NCBI GenBank assembly: GCA_963781595.1
Contig: CAWAGG010000006.1
Coordinates: 124,001-188,000 of the forward strand
Direction: 5' to 3'
Source of the DNA: JBEDUK01 sp963781595
GTDB taxonomy: Bacteria; Actinomycetota; UBA4738
DNA length: 64,000 nucleotides
The notes under the pieces: generated by a model
What the model was told of the DNA's origin: nothing
Databases searched by the model: none
The model's input: only the letters and a program-made list of their open reading frames with translations
Part shown: in pieces, positions 53,880 to 61,469 of the stretch
How the letters are laid out: every line of letters starts with the position of its first letter
Numbering within the stretch: the first letter of the stretch is position 1
Translations under genes and position numbers: made by a program

Positions 53880-54407
53880 ATGACGGCCACCGATCGTTCT
53901 GCCAGGGTCGAGATCCGCCCGGCGCGGCCGGAGGAGTTGGACGTGATCTGCGCCGCGTTCCCGGAGCGACCCCGGGTGCTTCACGAGGAACGACTCCTGC
54001 AGCAAGAGGACGGGCACGGCCCGTACCTGATCACGTGGCTCGGGGACGAGGCCGTCGGTCACATCCAGCTGCAACTGCCGGACGAGCGCGACCTGGACTC
54101 GATGCTCGAGGGCCGCGGTGCCGCCTGGGCGGAGGACCTGTGGGTGAAGCCCTCGGCGCGCGGTCGCTGGATCGGTCCCGCCCTGATGCGGGTGATGGAG
54201 CAGGAGGCACGGCGCGCAGGAGTCGAGCGGCTCGTCTTCTTCGCCGGCATCGGTCCCGACTTCGCCGCGGCGCGAGCGATCTACCGCTGGATGGACTGGC
54301 AGGAGCGGGGGCAGCCGTTCGTCGAGTCGGGCGAGCTCGCGCGTGACGACGGCGGGATCGACGTGTACATCGAGGTGGTCACGATGTGGGAGAAGGACCT
54401 TGTGTGA
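53880..54407 (+). CDS. GNAT-family N-acetyltransferase
   Basis: 175 residues with the GNAT fold. The acetyl-CoA-binding motif A is visible as AEDLWVKPSARGRWIGPALMRVMEQEA, which diverges slightly from the usual (R/Q)xxGxG/A. Motif B (RLVFFAGIGPDFAAARAIYRWMDW) follows. The substrate is unknown. The 241 bases upstream hold no gene; TACCCT at 53771-53776 is a possible -10. No ribosome site is obvious at the ATG. Confidence 0.78.
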   Translation: MTATDRSARVEIRPARPEELDVICAAFPERPRVLHEERLLQQEDGHGPYLITWLGDEAVGHIQLQLPDERDLDSMLEGRGAAWAEDLWVKPSARGRWIGPALMRVMEQEARRAGVERLVFFAGIGPDFAAARAIYRWMDWQERGQPFVESGELARDDGGIDVYIEVVTMWEKDLV

Positions 54408-54461
54408 CGCATCTCTGGAGCGGAGAGCGTGGCCGCCGGACCACGTCGAGGCCGAGGGTGA

Positions 54462-55352
54462 CTACTCGGCCGAGAGGACAGCCGCCGCGAGCCTGCGAAC
54501 GCGATCGGGGTCCGCGACCGCGTCGATCTCGACGACCCTGCGGCCCGCAACGGTGAACCCCATCAGGGCGACGGGCCGCCCGGACATGGTGACGACCACG
54601 CCGGCTGCTCCGTTCACCAGCGCGGGGATCAGCCGTGCCGTCGGACGCGAGAACATGAGTGCCTGCCCGGCGACGGCTGCCGCGCCACGGATCTCCACTG
54701 GAGCCGCGGGGCGCCTGGCGCCCCAGTCGGAGCGCAGCACGACCTCGGGATCGAGCACCGCGACCAACGCGTCGAGGTCGCCCCCGCGGGCAGCCGAGAA
54801 GAAGGCGTCGACCACCTCGCGTTGACGAGCGAGATCGGGGTCCGGTGCACGCAGGTCGGCGCCCTTGACGCGGCGCCGCGCCCTGCTGGCGAGCTGCCTC
54901 GCCGCCGCAGGGGTTCGGCCGACCATCGGGGCGATCTCCTCGAAGGGCAGTTCGAACATGTCGTGCAGCACGAACGCCAACCGCTCGGCCGGCGACAGGC
55001 TGCCGAGCACGACCTGGAGCGCGAGGCCGACCGAGTCGGCCAGCAGCGCCTCGTCCTCGGGCTCGAGCTCCCCGGCTGCGCTGACGACGGGGTCCGGGAG
55101 ATGCCCCTCGAACGACCGCTCGCGCCGAACGTTCCGCGAGCGCAGCATGTTCAGGCAGACGCGGGCGAGGATCGTCGTCAGCCACCCGCCGAGGTTCTCG
55201 ACGTCGTCAGTACCCGACCGGCTGAGACGCAGCCAGGTGTCCTGGACGGCGTCGTCGGCGTCGGTGAGCGATCCGAGCATCCGGTAAGCGACCGCGCGCA
55301 GGCGGGCGCGGTGCTCCTCGAAGCGTTCCGCGAGCCACTGGTTCTCTTCCAT
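54462..55352 (-). CDS. ECF41-type RNA polymerase sigma factor with C-terminal SnoaL-like domain
   Basis: 296 residues. Region 2 (EEHRARLRAVAYRMLGSLTDADDAVQDTWLRL) and region 4 (LSPAERLAFVLHDMFELPFEEIAPMVGRTPAAARQLASRARRR) form the sigma part. The C-terminal 110 residues are a SnoaL/NTF2-like domain that acts as built-in regulator in ECF41/SigJ proteins in place of a separate anti-sigma factor. It is divergent from an NAD(P)-binding epimerase-like gene, the usual ECF41 target type, and an ECF41-like promoter lies between them. Confidence 0.9.
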   Translation of the reverse strand: MEENQWLAERFEEHRARLRAVAYRMLGSLTDADDAVQDTWLRLSRSGTDDVENLGGWLTTILARVCLNMLRSRNVRRERSFEGHLPDPVVSAAGELEPEDEALLADSVGLALQVVLGSLSPAERLAFVLHDMFELPFEEIAPMVGRTPAAARQLASRARRRVKGADLRAPDPDLARQREVVDAFFSAARGGDLDALVAVLDPEVVLRSDWGARRPAAPVEIRGAAAVAGQALMFSRPTARLIPALVNGAAGVVVTMSGRPVALMGFTVAGRRVVEIDAVADPDRVRRLAAAVLSAE

Positions 55353-55353
55353 C

Positions 55354-55380
55354 CGTCACATCCTCCGGCCGCGAGGTGTC
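55354..55380 (+). promoter_or_regulatory. Probable ECF41 promoter for the epimerase-like gene
   Basis: CGTCACA (55354-55360), 16 bases, then TGTC (55377-55380). The published ECF41 consensus, from memory, is TGTCACA-N16-CGTC; this is one mismatch in each box with exact spacing. It lies 62 bases before the ATG at 55443. Confidence 0.6.
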
Positions 55381-55442
55381 ATGGGTAGTGACCCGGGGAA
55401 CCCGATCGATGTGACGAGGTGACCCGACGCTGAGGAGGATTC

Positions 55443-56255
55443 ATGACATCACGCATCTTGGTCACCGGTGGCACGGGCACGCTCGGGCGCCACGTCGTCG
55501 CGCGACTGCTCGACGCGGGCTGCGACGTGCGGGTGCTCAGCCGACGCACCCACGAGGCTGCGGACGGCATCGAGTACGTGACCGGTGACCTACTCGAGGA
55601 CGAGGGTATCCGGGAAGCGGTGGCCGGCGCAGGGATCATCGTGCACTGCGCGGGCAGCCAGAAGGGCGACGACCAGGCGACCCGGAACCTGGTGCGCGCC
55701 GCCTCGCGGACCGGAGTGCAGCACCTCGTCTACATCTCGGTGATCGGCGCGGACCGGATCCCGGTGGTCAGCGGCGTCGACCGAGCGATGTTCGGCTACT
55801 TCGCGTCCAAGCTGGCCGCGGAACGGATCGTGGCCGACTCGGGGCTGCCGTGGACCACGCTGCGGGCCGCCCAGTTCCATGACCTGATCCTGATGGTGGC
55901 GCGGGCGATGACGAAGCTGCCGGTCATCCCGGTTCCGGCCGGATTCCGGTTCCAGCCGGTCGATGCGGATGAGGTCGCTGCCCGGCTCGTGGAGCTGGCC
56001 CTGGACGCCCCGGTCGGGCCGGTCCCCGACATGGCCGGGCCGCGAGTCTACGGGGTGGCCGACCTGCTCGGCGGGTACCTGAGGGCTCGCGGAGCGCATC
56101 GGCTGATGGTGCCGGTCCGGATCCCGGGAAAGGCTGCTCGCGCGTTCCGTGACGGCGCGAACCTGGCTCCCGAACGAGCGGTGGGTCACCGGACCTGGGA
56201 GGACTTCCTCGCCGAGCGGGTCGTCGAGCAGTCGTCCCGCCGCGTTGTCCGGTGA
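55443..56255 (+). CDS. NmrA/extended-SDR-type NAD(P)-binding protein
   Basis: 270 residues of the atypical SDR (NmrA-like) group. The cofactor motif is ILVTGGTGTLGRHVVARLL at the N-terminus. VHCAGSQKGDD and LVYISVIGADRIPVV follow, and a Lys in FASKLAAERIV replaces the classic YxxxK with a degenerate FxSK. ECF41 sigma factors commonly control a carboxymuconolactone decarboxylase, oxidoreductase or epimerase next door; this fits the epimerase option. GAGGAGG precedes the ATG. Confidence 0.82.
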   Translation: MTSRILVTGGTGTLGRHVVARLLDAGCDVRVLSRRTHEAADGIEYVTGDLLEDEGIREAVAGAGIIVHCAGSQKGDDQATRNLVRAASRTGVQHLVYISVIGADRIPVVSGVDRAMFGYFASKLAAERIVADSGLPWTTLRAAQFHDLILMVARAMTKLPVIPVPAGFRFQPVDADEVAARLVELALDAPVGPVPDMAGPRVYGVADLLGGYLRARGAHRLMVPVRIPGKAARAFRDGANLAPERAVGHRTWEDFLAERVVEQSSRRVVR

Positions 56256-56340
56256 GATGGAGCGGCTCGGCATGAGAAGCTGTCCCGGAGCGGCGGCCAG
56301 AACCGGTCGCGCAGATCGTCGCCGAACGGATGGAGGCAGC

Positions 56341-56682
56341 GTGGACGACGAACGCGCACGACAACTCCTCGCCTCGGAGCGCCAGCGGATCGAACGAGCG
56401 CTTGCCGAACTCCACGAGCTCGAGACGAGCCGTGAACTCACGGCCGGCGATGAGCCCTCCTCTGACCAGGGCGCCGACCTGACCGAGCTGGCGTACGAGG
56501 AGGGTTCCGAGGAGGACCTGGGCGAGCAGCTCCATGCGCTGGAGCGCGCCGAGACGCGCCTCGCACAGGGAACCTACGGACTCTCGGTTGAGAGTGGCGA
56601 GCCGATACCGGACGAGCGGTTGGAGGCGTACCCGCTCGCCGAACGAACGGTCGACGAGGAGCTCCGGCTCGAACGCGAGTGA
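56341..56682 (+). CDS. DksA/TraR-like protein lacking the zinc-finger cysteines
   Basis: 113 residues. The coiled-coil half (ERARQLLASERQRIERALAELHELE) and the region ALERAETRLAQGTYGLSVESGEPIPDERLEAYPLAERTVDEE align with DksA/TraR-family proteins (family pattern GTYG.C..CG..I...RL...P). Where the family has CxxC, this protein has SVES, and the second pair is also missing. It cannot bind zinc in the usual way. Such cysteine-free members still may bind RNA polymerase. GTG start at 56341. Confidence 0.7.
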   Translation: MDDERARQLLASERQRIERALAELHELETSRELTAGDEPSSDQGADLTELAYEEGSEEDLGEQLHALERAETRLAQGTYGLSVESGEPIPDERLEAYPLAERTVDEELRLERE

Positions 56683-56770
56683 GGCGCGGCGCGAGCGTGC
56701 GCCGGGATCCGGTCCGCGGCGTGTGACGTTCGGGCACGAGCCCCGCCGCCAGTCATCCCGATGTCCGTGC

Positions 56771-56800
56771 TTGACCGGTTCCCTCGGCGAACCGTACGAT
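56771..56800 (+). promoter_or_regulatory. Promoter upstream of the DUF4287/SRPBCC gene
   Basis: -35 TTGACC (56771-56776), 18-base spacer, -10 TACGAT (56795-56800). It lies in the 288-base gap 56683-56970, which holds no other recognisable feature, and would give a leader of about 165 bases. Confidence 0.5.
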
Positions 56801-56970
56801 GGATGTTCGGCGCGGTCCCGCGCCCGACCTCCGTTCCGGTGCTCACGCTGCCGGCGTCGGGAGGTAGAGGTGGCCTCGAGCCATCGGGACGCCGGTCGTC
56901 ATCGGCCCTTTCCGGCGGGGCATCGGGAGCGTGGGTCCCGTTGCCGTCCGCCGCGAAGAGGAGCTACGAG

Positions 56971-57648
56971 ATGACGACCCAGAAGATCTTCAAGCGCCGG
57001 GTCCGCGCGCGCATGGCGAAGACCGGCGAGAGCTACACGGCCGCCCGCCGGATCCTGATCTCGAACGGCGACCGGCCTGAGACCGCGGCCACCGCGTTCG
57101 AGCCATCGGTCTCGGACGAGAGGCTGAAGGAAGCGACCGGGCACGGATGGGAGCACTGGTTCGGACTGCTGGACGGGTGGGGGGCGACGGCGCGGACGCA
57201 CACGGACATGGCGCGCTGGCTCGGGGATGAGCACGGCGTCCCGGGCTGGTGGCGACAGACGATCACGGTCGGCTACGAGCAGGCACGCGGCCTCCGGGCA
57301 CCCGGACAGCACGCCGACGGATGGTCGGTCACCGCGTCGAAGACCCTCGCGGTGCCGGTCGAACGAGCCTTCGACGCGTTCCTCGACGACGCGCTGCGGG
57401 AGCGCTGGCTGCCCGGCGCGGGCATGCGGTTGCGGACCGCGACGGCTCCGCGCACGGCCCGCTACGACTGGGAGGACGGTTCGACGCGGGTGAACGTCGG
57501 CTTCACGGCGCGGGGCGCCGCGAAGTGCCAGGTCGCGCTCGAGCACGAGCGGCTCCCGGACGCCGAGACGGCCGGGGAGATGAAGACCTGGTGGCGCGAG
57601 CGGATAGCCGTGCTGAAGCGGCTGCTCGAAGGAGGCGACTGGTCGTGA
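56971..57648 (+). CDS. DUF4287 plus SRPBCC (AHSA1-like) protein
   Basis: 225 residues. The N-terminal part includes ATGHGWEHWFGLLDGWGATARTHTDMARWLGDEHGVPGWWRQTITVGYEQARGLR (key HGWE.WF..LD..GA and WW.Q.ITV.YE), a DUF4287-type region. The C-terminal 100 residues are SRPBCC (SKTLAVPVERAFDAFLDDALRERWLPG), a hydrophobic-ligand fold. KRRVRARMAKTGESYTAARRIL at the start is basic and may bind nucleic acid. It overlaps the globin gene as GTGA. GAGGAG precedes the ATG. Confidence 0.8.
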   Translation: MTTQKIFKRRVRARMAKTGESYTAARRILISNGDRPETAATAFEPSVSDERLKEATGHGWEHWFGLLDGWGATARTHTDMARWLGDEHGVPGWWRQTITVGYEQARGLRAPGQHADGWSVTASKTLAVPVERAFDAFLDDALRERWLPGAGMRLRTATAPRTARYDWEDGSTRVNVGFTARGAAKCQVALEHERLPDAETAGEMKTWWRERIAVLKRLLEGGDWS

Positions 57649-58115
57649 CGCGACCCTCGATCTACGAGTTCGCCGGCGGCGAGCCGGCCTTCCTGGCGCT
57701 GGCCGCCGCCCACCATCGACGCTGCCTCGAGGACCCGGTCCTCAACCACCCCTTCTCGCATCCCGGCAACCCGCAGCACATCGAGCGGCTGGCCGACTAC
57801 TGGGCCGAGGTGTTCGGTGGTCCGCCACGGTATTCGGGGTCCTTCGGCGGGCACTCGGCGATGCTCGGCATCCACGCGGGCCAGGGAGCCGAGGATGACC
57901 TCGGGGAACGCTTCGTGACCTGCTTCGTGCAGGCGGCCGACGATGCGGACCTCCCCAGCGATCCTGAGTTCCGCGCCGGACTTCGGGCGTACATGGAGTG
58001 GGCGGTCGGCGAGGTTCTCTCCTATTCGCCGCCGGGGGCGACGGTCGCTGAAGGCCTGCCCGTGCCCCGGTGGGGATGGGACGGCCTCGAAGACGGAGGT
58101 GAAGGAGGTGCCTGA
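57645..58115 (+). CDS. Truncated haemoglobin-like (group II) protein
   Basis: 156 residues. Resembles truncated globins annotated as group II or oxidoreductase: SIYEFAGGEPAFLALAAAHHRRCLEDPVLNHPFSHP at the start (B-helix and CD region), LADYWAEVFGGPPRYSGSFGGHSAMLGIHAGQG in the E-F region with candidate haem-ligand His, and AYMEWAVGEVLSYSP at the end. Likely binds O2 or NO in the cytoplasm. GTG overlaps the previous stop, and its own stop lies inside the start region of the SMP-30 gene, so three genes are coupled. Confidence 0.78.
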   Translation: MTRPSIYEFAGGEPAFLALAAAHHRRCLEDPVLNHPFSHPGNPQHIERLADYWAEVFGGPPRYSGSFGGHSAMLGIHAGQGAEDDLGERFVTCFVQAADDADLPSDPEFRAGLRAYMEWAVGEVLSYSPPGATVAEGLPVPRWGWDGLEDGGEGGA

Positions 58116-58953
58116 GCCGCGGGTCCTCATGTCGGGCATCGTCATGGGCGAGTCGCCCCGGTGGCACGACGGCCGGCTGTGGTTCGCCGACTGGGGCGCG
58201 CACCAGATCATCGCCGTCGACCTCGACGGCGCGAGCGAGGTCGAGGCTCAGGCGCCGTCGTTCCCCTGCTGCATCGACTTCATGCCGGACGGCCGTCTCC
58301 TGATGGTCTCGGCACGCGACGGGCTCCTGCTGCGCCGCGACCCGGACGGGTCGACGGTCACCCAGGCCGATCTGAGCGACCTGGCGGAGCACCCGTGGAA
58401 CGACATCGTTGTCGACGGGCGGGGCAACGCCTACGTGAACGACACCGGGTTCGACTTCCCGGGCGGCGAGTTCACGACCGGCATCGTCGCGGTGGCCATG
58501 CCCGACGGCTCGGCCCGACAGGTCGCGGACGGGGTCGCGTTCCCGAACGGCATGGCCAGCACGCCCGACAACGCGACGCTGATCGTCGCCGAGTCCTACG
58601 CGAACCGGCTGACGGCGTTCGACATCGAGGCCGACGGCGGCCTGTCGAACCGGCGCGTGTGGGCGGACCTGGGCGATGGGGTTCCCGACGGGATCTGCAT
58701 CGACGCCGGGGGCGCGGTTTGGTACGCGGACGTTCCGAACGCGCGTTGCGTTCGCGTCCGCGAGGGCGGCGAGGTGCTCCAGGCCGTCGACGTGGATCGT
58801 GGGTGCTTCGCGTGCATGCTCGGCGGCCCGGACGGCCGGACGCTGTTCATCGTGGCGAACGAGTGGCGCGGCTCCGCGAACATGGGTGGCCAGGAGCGGA
58901 CCGGCCGCGTGCTGACGGTCGAGGCGCCCGCCCCGCACGCCGGATGGCCGTAG
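58108..58953 (+). CDS. SMP-30/gluconolactonase family protein
   Basis: 281-residue six-bladed propeller. The N-terminal GESPRWHDGRLWFADWGAHQI gives the metal-ligand Glu; WNDIVVDGRGNAYVNDTG gives Asn and Asp; FPNGMASTPDNATLIVAESY and PDGICIDAGGAVWYAD complete the metal site. It hydrolyses sugar lactones or related esters with Ca2+ or Zn2+. The GTG at 58108 lies 8 bases after GGAGG and overlaps the globin stop. Its partner substrate is unknown. Confidence 0.85.
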   Translation: MPEPRVLMSGIVMGESPRWHDGRLWFADWGAHQIIAVDLDGASEVEAQAPSFPCCIDFMPDGRLLMVSARDGLLLRRDPDGSTVTQADLSDLAEHPWNDIVVDGRGNAYVNDTGFDFPGGEFTTGIVAVAMPDGSARQVADGVAFPNGMASTPDNATLIVAESYANRLTAFDIEADGGLSNRRVWADLGDGVPDGICIDAGGAVWYADVPNARCVRVREGGEVLQAVDVDRGCFACMLGGPDGRTLFIVANEWRGSANMGGQERTGRVLTVEAPAPHAGWP

Positions 58954-58966
58954 GCGAGAAGGATCA

Positions 58967-58987
58967 CGTTTCGACCCTGTCGAAACG
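58967..58987. promoter_or_regulatory. 21-bp inverted repeat between SMP-30 and YCII genes
   Basis: Perfect 9-bp arms CGTTTCGAC / GTCGAAACG around CCT, in the 99-base gap upstream of the YCII gene. It may be an operator, or a terminator without T-tract. No regulator gene is adjacent. Confidence 0.4.
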
Positions 58988-59052
58988 CGCGCCACCCGTT
59001 CGTCGTAGATGCGACGGTCCCGATGGAGGACCCGGTCGCGAGGAGGCACGGG

Positions 59053-59367
59053 ATGGCCAAGTACCTGCTGCTCTACGGGGGCGGCCAGATGCCCGAGACC
59101 GAGGCCGAACAGGCCCAGGTCATGACGGCGTGGGAGGCCTGGTTCACGGAGCTCGGCCCGGCGGTTGCCGACCCGGGGAACCCGTTCACGCCGGCGGCGA
59201 AGAGGATCACGAGCGGTCCGGCCGTCACGGACACGCAGGCGACCGCGAGCGGCTACTCGGTGATCGAGGCCGACTCGCTCGAGCAGGCGGCGAAGCTCGC
59301 GGGCGGATGTCCGGTCCTGCTGGACGGAGCGGACATCACGGTCTTCGAGACGTTCGACGTGATGTGA
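59053..59367 (+). CDS. YCII-domain protein
   Basis: 104 residues of the YCII/DGPF fold: AKYLLLYGGGQMPETEAEQAQVMTAWEAWFTELG at the start (key KYLLLYGG, W..W...LG), VTDTQATASGYSVIEADSLEQAAKLAGGCPVL at the end, with a conserved Asp/His-type surface. Members are often near ECF sigma factors; one lies 4 kb upstream. The ATG at 59053 has AGGAGG upstream, better than the start at 59023. Function unknown. Confidence 0.8.
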   Translation: MAKYLLLYGGGQMPETEAEQAQVMTAWEAWFTELGPAVADPGNPFTPAAKRITSGPAVTDTQATASGYSVIEADSLEQAAKLAGGCPVLLDGADITVFETFDVM

Positions 59368-59378
59368 GCGGGTCGCGC

Positions 59379-59400
59379 GGGGCCCTCCGGGGAGGGCCCC
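59379..59400 (+). terminator. Strong GC hairpin after the YCII gene
   Basis: GGGGCCCT / AGGGCCCC with a 6-base loop lies 11 bases after the YCII stop. Only a weak T content follows (GTTCGATCCATT), so termination may need Rho, but the placement between convergent genes supports a bidirectional terminator. Confidence 0.55.
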
Positions 59401-59436
59401 GTTCGATCCATTCGCTCGCCGCGCCGGGCCGGCAGG

Positions 59437-59826
59437 CTATCCGTCGGGGCGCCGACCGGGGAGCGGGATCACCCGGGCGTCGGGTCGGTCGATGACCTCG
59501 TCCAGCAGGCCGTACCGGAGCGCCCCCTCCGCGTCGAGGGACCGGCCCGCGGCGACGTCGTCGGCGACGGTCTCCGGTGACCGGCCCGTCGCGTCGGCCA
59601 GCCGCGCGACGAACCGGTCCATGCGCGAACGGAGCCGTTCGAGCTGCGCCGCGGCATCGCGGAAGCTCGCGTCGAACCGCTCCTCGGGCGCCGAGACGCG
59701 GAACCTCGTGTTCTTCGTCGCGCGGCGCTGGTCACAGGCGGCCAGGACGCCGGTCAGGAAGACCACCCGCCGTTCGAACATCTGCCCGGACAGCGCCCGC
59801 CGGATCGCATCGTCATGACCGGTCAT
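59437..59826 (-). CDS. Internally deleted ClpP-like protein (probably inactive)
   Basis: 129 residues from the ATG at 59826. The N-terminal SGQMFERRVVFLTGVL resembles strand 1 of ClpP paralogues, and the C-terminal LERLRSRMDRFVARLADATGRSPETVADDVAAGRSLDAEGALRYGLLDEVID matches the ClpP handle and last helix. The central about 80 residues with the catalytic Ser and His are missing; NTRFRVSAPEERF follows the N-terminal strand directly. It lies 17 bases after the XRE regulator stop, in the same transcript. Inactive remnant, or a regulatory subunit for the adjacent ClpP. Confidence 0.6.
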   Translation of the reverse strand: MTGHDDAIRRALSGQMFERRVVFLTGVLAACDQRRATKNTRFRVSAPEERFDASFRDAAAQLERLRSRMDRFVARLADATGRSPETVADDVAAGRSLDAEGALRYGLLDEVIDRPDARVIPLPGRRPDG

Positions 59827-59843
59827 CCGCGCGTCGCCCCCGC

Positions 59844-60119
59844 TCAACGGCCCTCGAGGCGCCAATCGATCCGCTGATCGAGCGCGGCCGCGTACCGTTC
59901 CAGGGTCGACAGGCGAACGTCGGCGTCGCCGGACTCCAGGCGCGCCACCGCCGACTGCGAGGTGCCCATCCGCGCGGCGACCTCGGTCTGGGAGAGCCCG
60001 GAGGCGATCCGGCGCGCGGTTAGTTCGTCCGCGAGCTCGCGCCGTCGAGCCGCGATCTCCGCGAATCCGGGGAACACTGGTTCGTGCCGCGGTTCGTTTC
60101 CCCCTGACTCTTCCACCAT
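59844..60119 (-). CDS. XRE-family helix-turn-helix regulator
   Basis: 91 residues. A C-terminal HTH_3 domain has ELADELTARRIASGLSQTEVAARMGTSQSAVARLESGDADVRLSTLERYAAAL (key SQTEVAARMG, SAVARLESG). The ATG at 60119 is preceded by the inverted repeat 60129-60150, across which the clpP gene diverges. The layout recalls ClgR-type control of clpP in actinobacteria, though this protein is shorter. It likely binds the repeat and controls both directions. Confidence 0.82.
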   Translation of the reverse strand: MVEESGGNEPRHEPVFPGFAEIAARRRELADELTARRIASGLSQTEVAARMGTSQSAVARLESGDADVRLSTLERYAAALDQRIDWRLEGR

Positions 60120-60128
60120 ATCAACGAT

Positions 60129-60150
60129 GATATCTCGTATATGAGATATC
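60129..60150. promoter_or_regulatory. Operator-like inverted repeat between XRE gene and clpP
   Basis: Perfect 8-bp arms GATATCTC / GAGATATC around GTATAT. AT-rich and thus conspicuous in this GC-rich region, and it contains -10-like hexamers for both directions. Probable binding site of the adjacent XRE regulator. Confidence 0.65.
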
Positions 60151-60191
60151 CTGCAAGGACGGCTGAGGGGACGGAAGGAAGGAGAGGGGCC

Positions 60192-60854
60192 ATGCGCGAG
60201 GGCGCGATGCGCGGACAGCTCGTCCCGATGGTGATCGAGCAGACGAACCGGGGCGAGCGTTCGTTCGACATCTACTCCCGGTTGCTGAAGGACCGGATCG
60301 TGTTCCTGGGCACCGAGGTCGACGAGACGATCGCGAACCTGATCGTGGCGCAGCTGCTGCACCTCGAGAGCGAGGACCCGGAGAAGGACATCAACCTGTA
60401 CATCAACTCACCCGGGGGCGACGCGTACGCCGGCCTGGCGATCTACGACACGATGCGGTTCGTCCGGCCGGACGTCTCGACGATCTGCGTCGGGATGGCG
60501 ATGTCGATGGGCGCGGTCCTGCTGGCGGGCGGCGCCGAGGGGAAGCGCTACGCGCTGCCCAACGCGAAGATCATGATCCACCAGGGCTCGGCAGGCTTCC
60601 GTGGAACGCCGACCGACATCGACATCCAGGCGCGCGAGATCCTGTCGGTGCGGCGCCGCCTCGCCGAGATCCTGGCCGAACATACCGACCACCCTGTCGA
60701 GCAGGTCGAGGCGGACATCGATCGCGACCGCTTCATGACCGCCGAGGAAGCTCGCGACTACCGCGTCGTCGACGAGGTGTTCGTGAGCCGGAAGCTCCGG
60801 ACGACCTCGCCGAACGGTCAGGCTGCGAGCCCCGCCGCGGTCCGGGTGGGATAG
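60192..60854 (+). CDS. clpP: ATP-dependent Clp protease proteolytic subunit (ClpP)
   Basis: 220 residues. Serine protease subunit that forms the tetradecameric chamber with ClpX or ClpC. SFDIYSRLLKDRIVFLGTEVDE starts the mature part. The catalytic Ser lies in GMAMSMGAVLLAGG (family GMAASMGA), the catalytic His in IMIHQGSAG, and the Asp in the following helix region. The C-terminus has EADIDRDRFMTAEEARDYRVVDEV. The ATG at 60192 has GGAAGGAGAGG upstream. It stands apart from clpX/tig, as one of probably several clpP copies. Confidence 0.93.
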   Translation: MREGAMRGQLVPMVIEQTNRGERSFDIYSRLLKDRIVFLGTEVDETIANLIVAQLLHLESEDPEKDINLYINSPGGDAYAGLAIYDTMRFVRPDVSTICVGMAMSMGAVLLAGGAEGKRYALPNAKIMIHQGSAGFRGTPTDIDIQAREILSVRRRLAEILAEHTDHPVEQVEADIDRDRFMTAEEARDYRVVDEVFVSRKLRTTSPNGQAASPAAVRVG

Positions 60855-60871
60855 GCCCTACGCTTCCGGCC

Positions 60872-61465
60872 GTGTCCCGGCCACGCCGAAGGGAAGCCAT
60901 CGAGCTGCGCGGCAGCCTGATCCGACTCCGCCCGTTCGCGTCGGACGAGGCCGATGCCGTGTGGCACGGACTGTCGCTCCAGGACGAGGCAGCCCATCCC
61001 CGACGCACGAAGGAGGATCGCAGCCCAACGACGCCGGAGCGGTTCCGGACACGCCTCGGACGCTCCGGCAGGCTCTGGCGGGGGCGCCTCGACCTCGGGA
61101 TCGAACGCGAGGGCCGCCTGGTCGGACTGATCGGAGCGCGGACAGCGCCCCAGAAGTGCCTGCCGGCCGGCGTCTTCGAGATCGGCGTCGTCCTGTTCCT
61201 CCCGAGGGACCGCGGCAAGGGCTACGGGCGCGAGGCCGTCGAGCTCCTTACACGGTGGCTGTTCGACGTCGCCGGCGCCGAGCGCGTCCAGGCGGGGACG
61301 GATGCACGCAACGGGGCGATGCGGTCCGTGCTCGAACGCCTCGGCTTCCGGCTCGAAGGCATCATGCGCTCGTACGGCGCCGTGAGCGACGGGACCCGGA
61401 TCGACGGCGCGATGTACGCCCTCGTCCGAGCGGACCTGCGCGCGCCCCCGGCTCGGCCTCGATGA
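60872..61465 (+). CDS. GNAT-family N-acetyltransferase (RimJ/RimL-like)
   Basis: 197 residues. The N-terminus LRGSLIRLRPFASDEADAVWHGLS is typical of the RimJ/RimL subgroup. Motif A is IGVVLFLPRDRGKGYGREAVELLTRWLFD (key RGKGYG), then AGTDARNGAMRSVLERLGFRLEGIMRS. These enzymes acetylate N-termini or small amines. GTG start 18 bases after clpP, so it may be co-transcribed. Confidence 0.85.
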   Translation: MSRPRRREAIELRGSLIRLRPFASDEADAVWHGLSLQDEAAHPRRTKEDRSPTTPERFRTRLGRSGRLWRGRLDLGIEREGRLVGLIGARTAPQKCLPAGVFEIGVVLFLPRDRGKGYGREAVELLTRWLFDVAGAERVQAGTDARNGAMRSVLERLGFRLEGIMRSYGAVSDGTRIDGAMYALVRADLRAPPARPR

Positions 61466-61469
61466 CGCC

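Noticed and set aside
53830..53880. GGGGGTCGAACCCC before the GNAT gene, looking like a tRNA T-arm
   Set aside because: The loop lacks the TTC of a T-loop and no acceptor, D-arm or anticodon stem can be formed around it.
53654..53883. Small open frames in the gap before the GNAT gene
   Set aside because: They are Arg- and Ser-rich, lack ribosome sites and overlap on both strands without any recognisable similarity.
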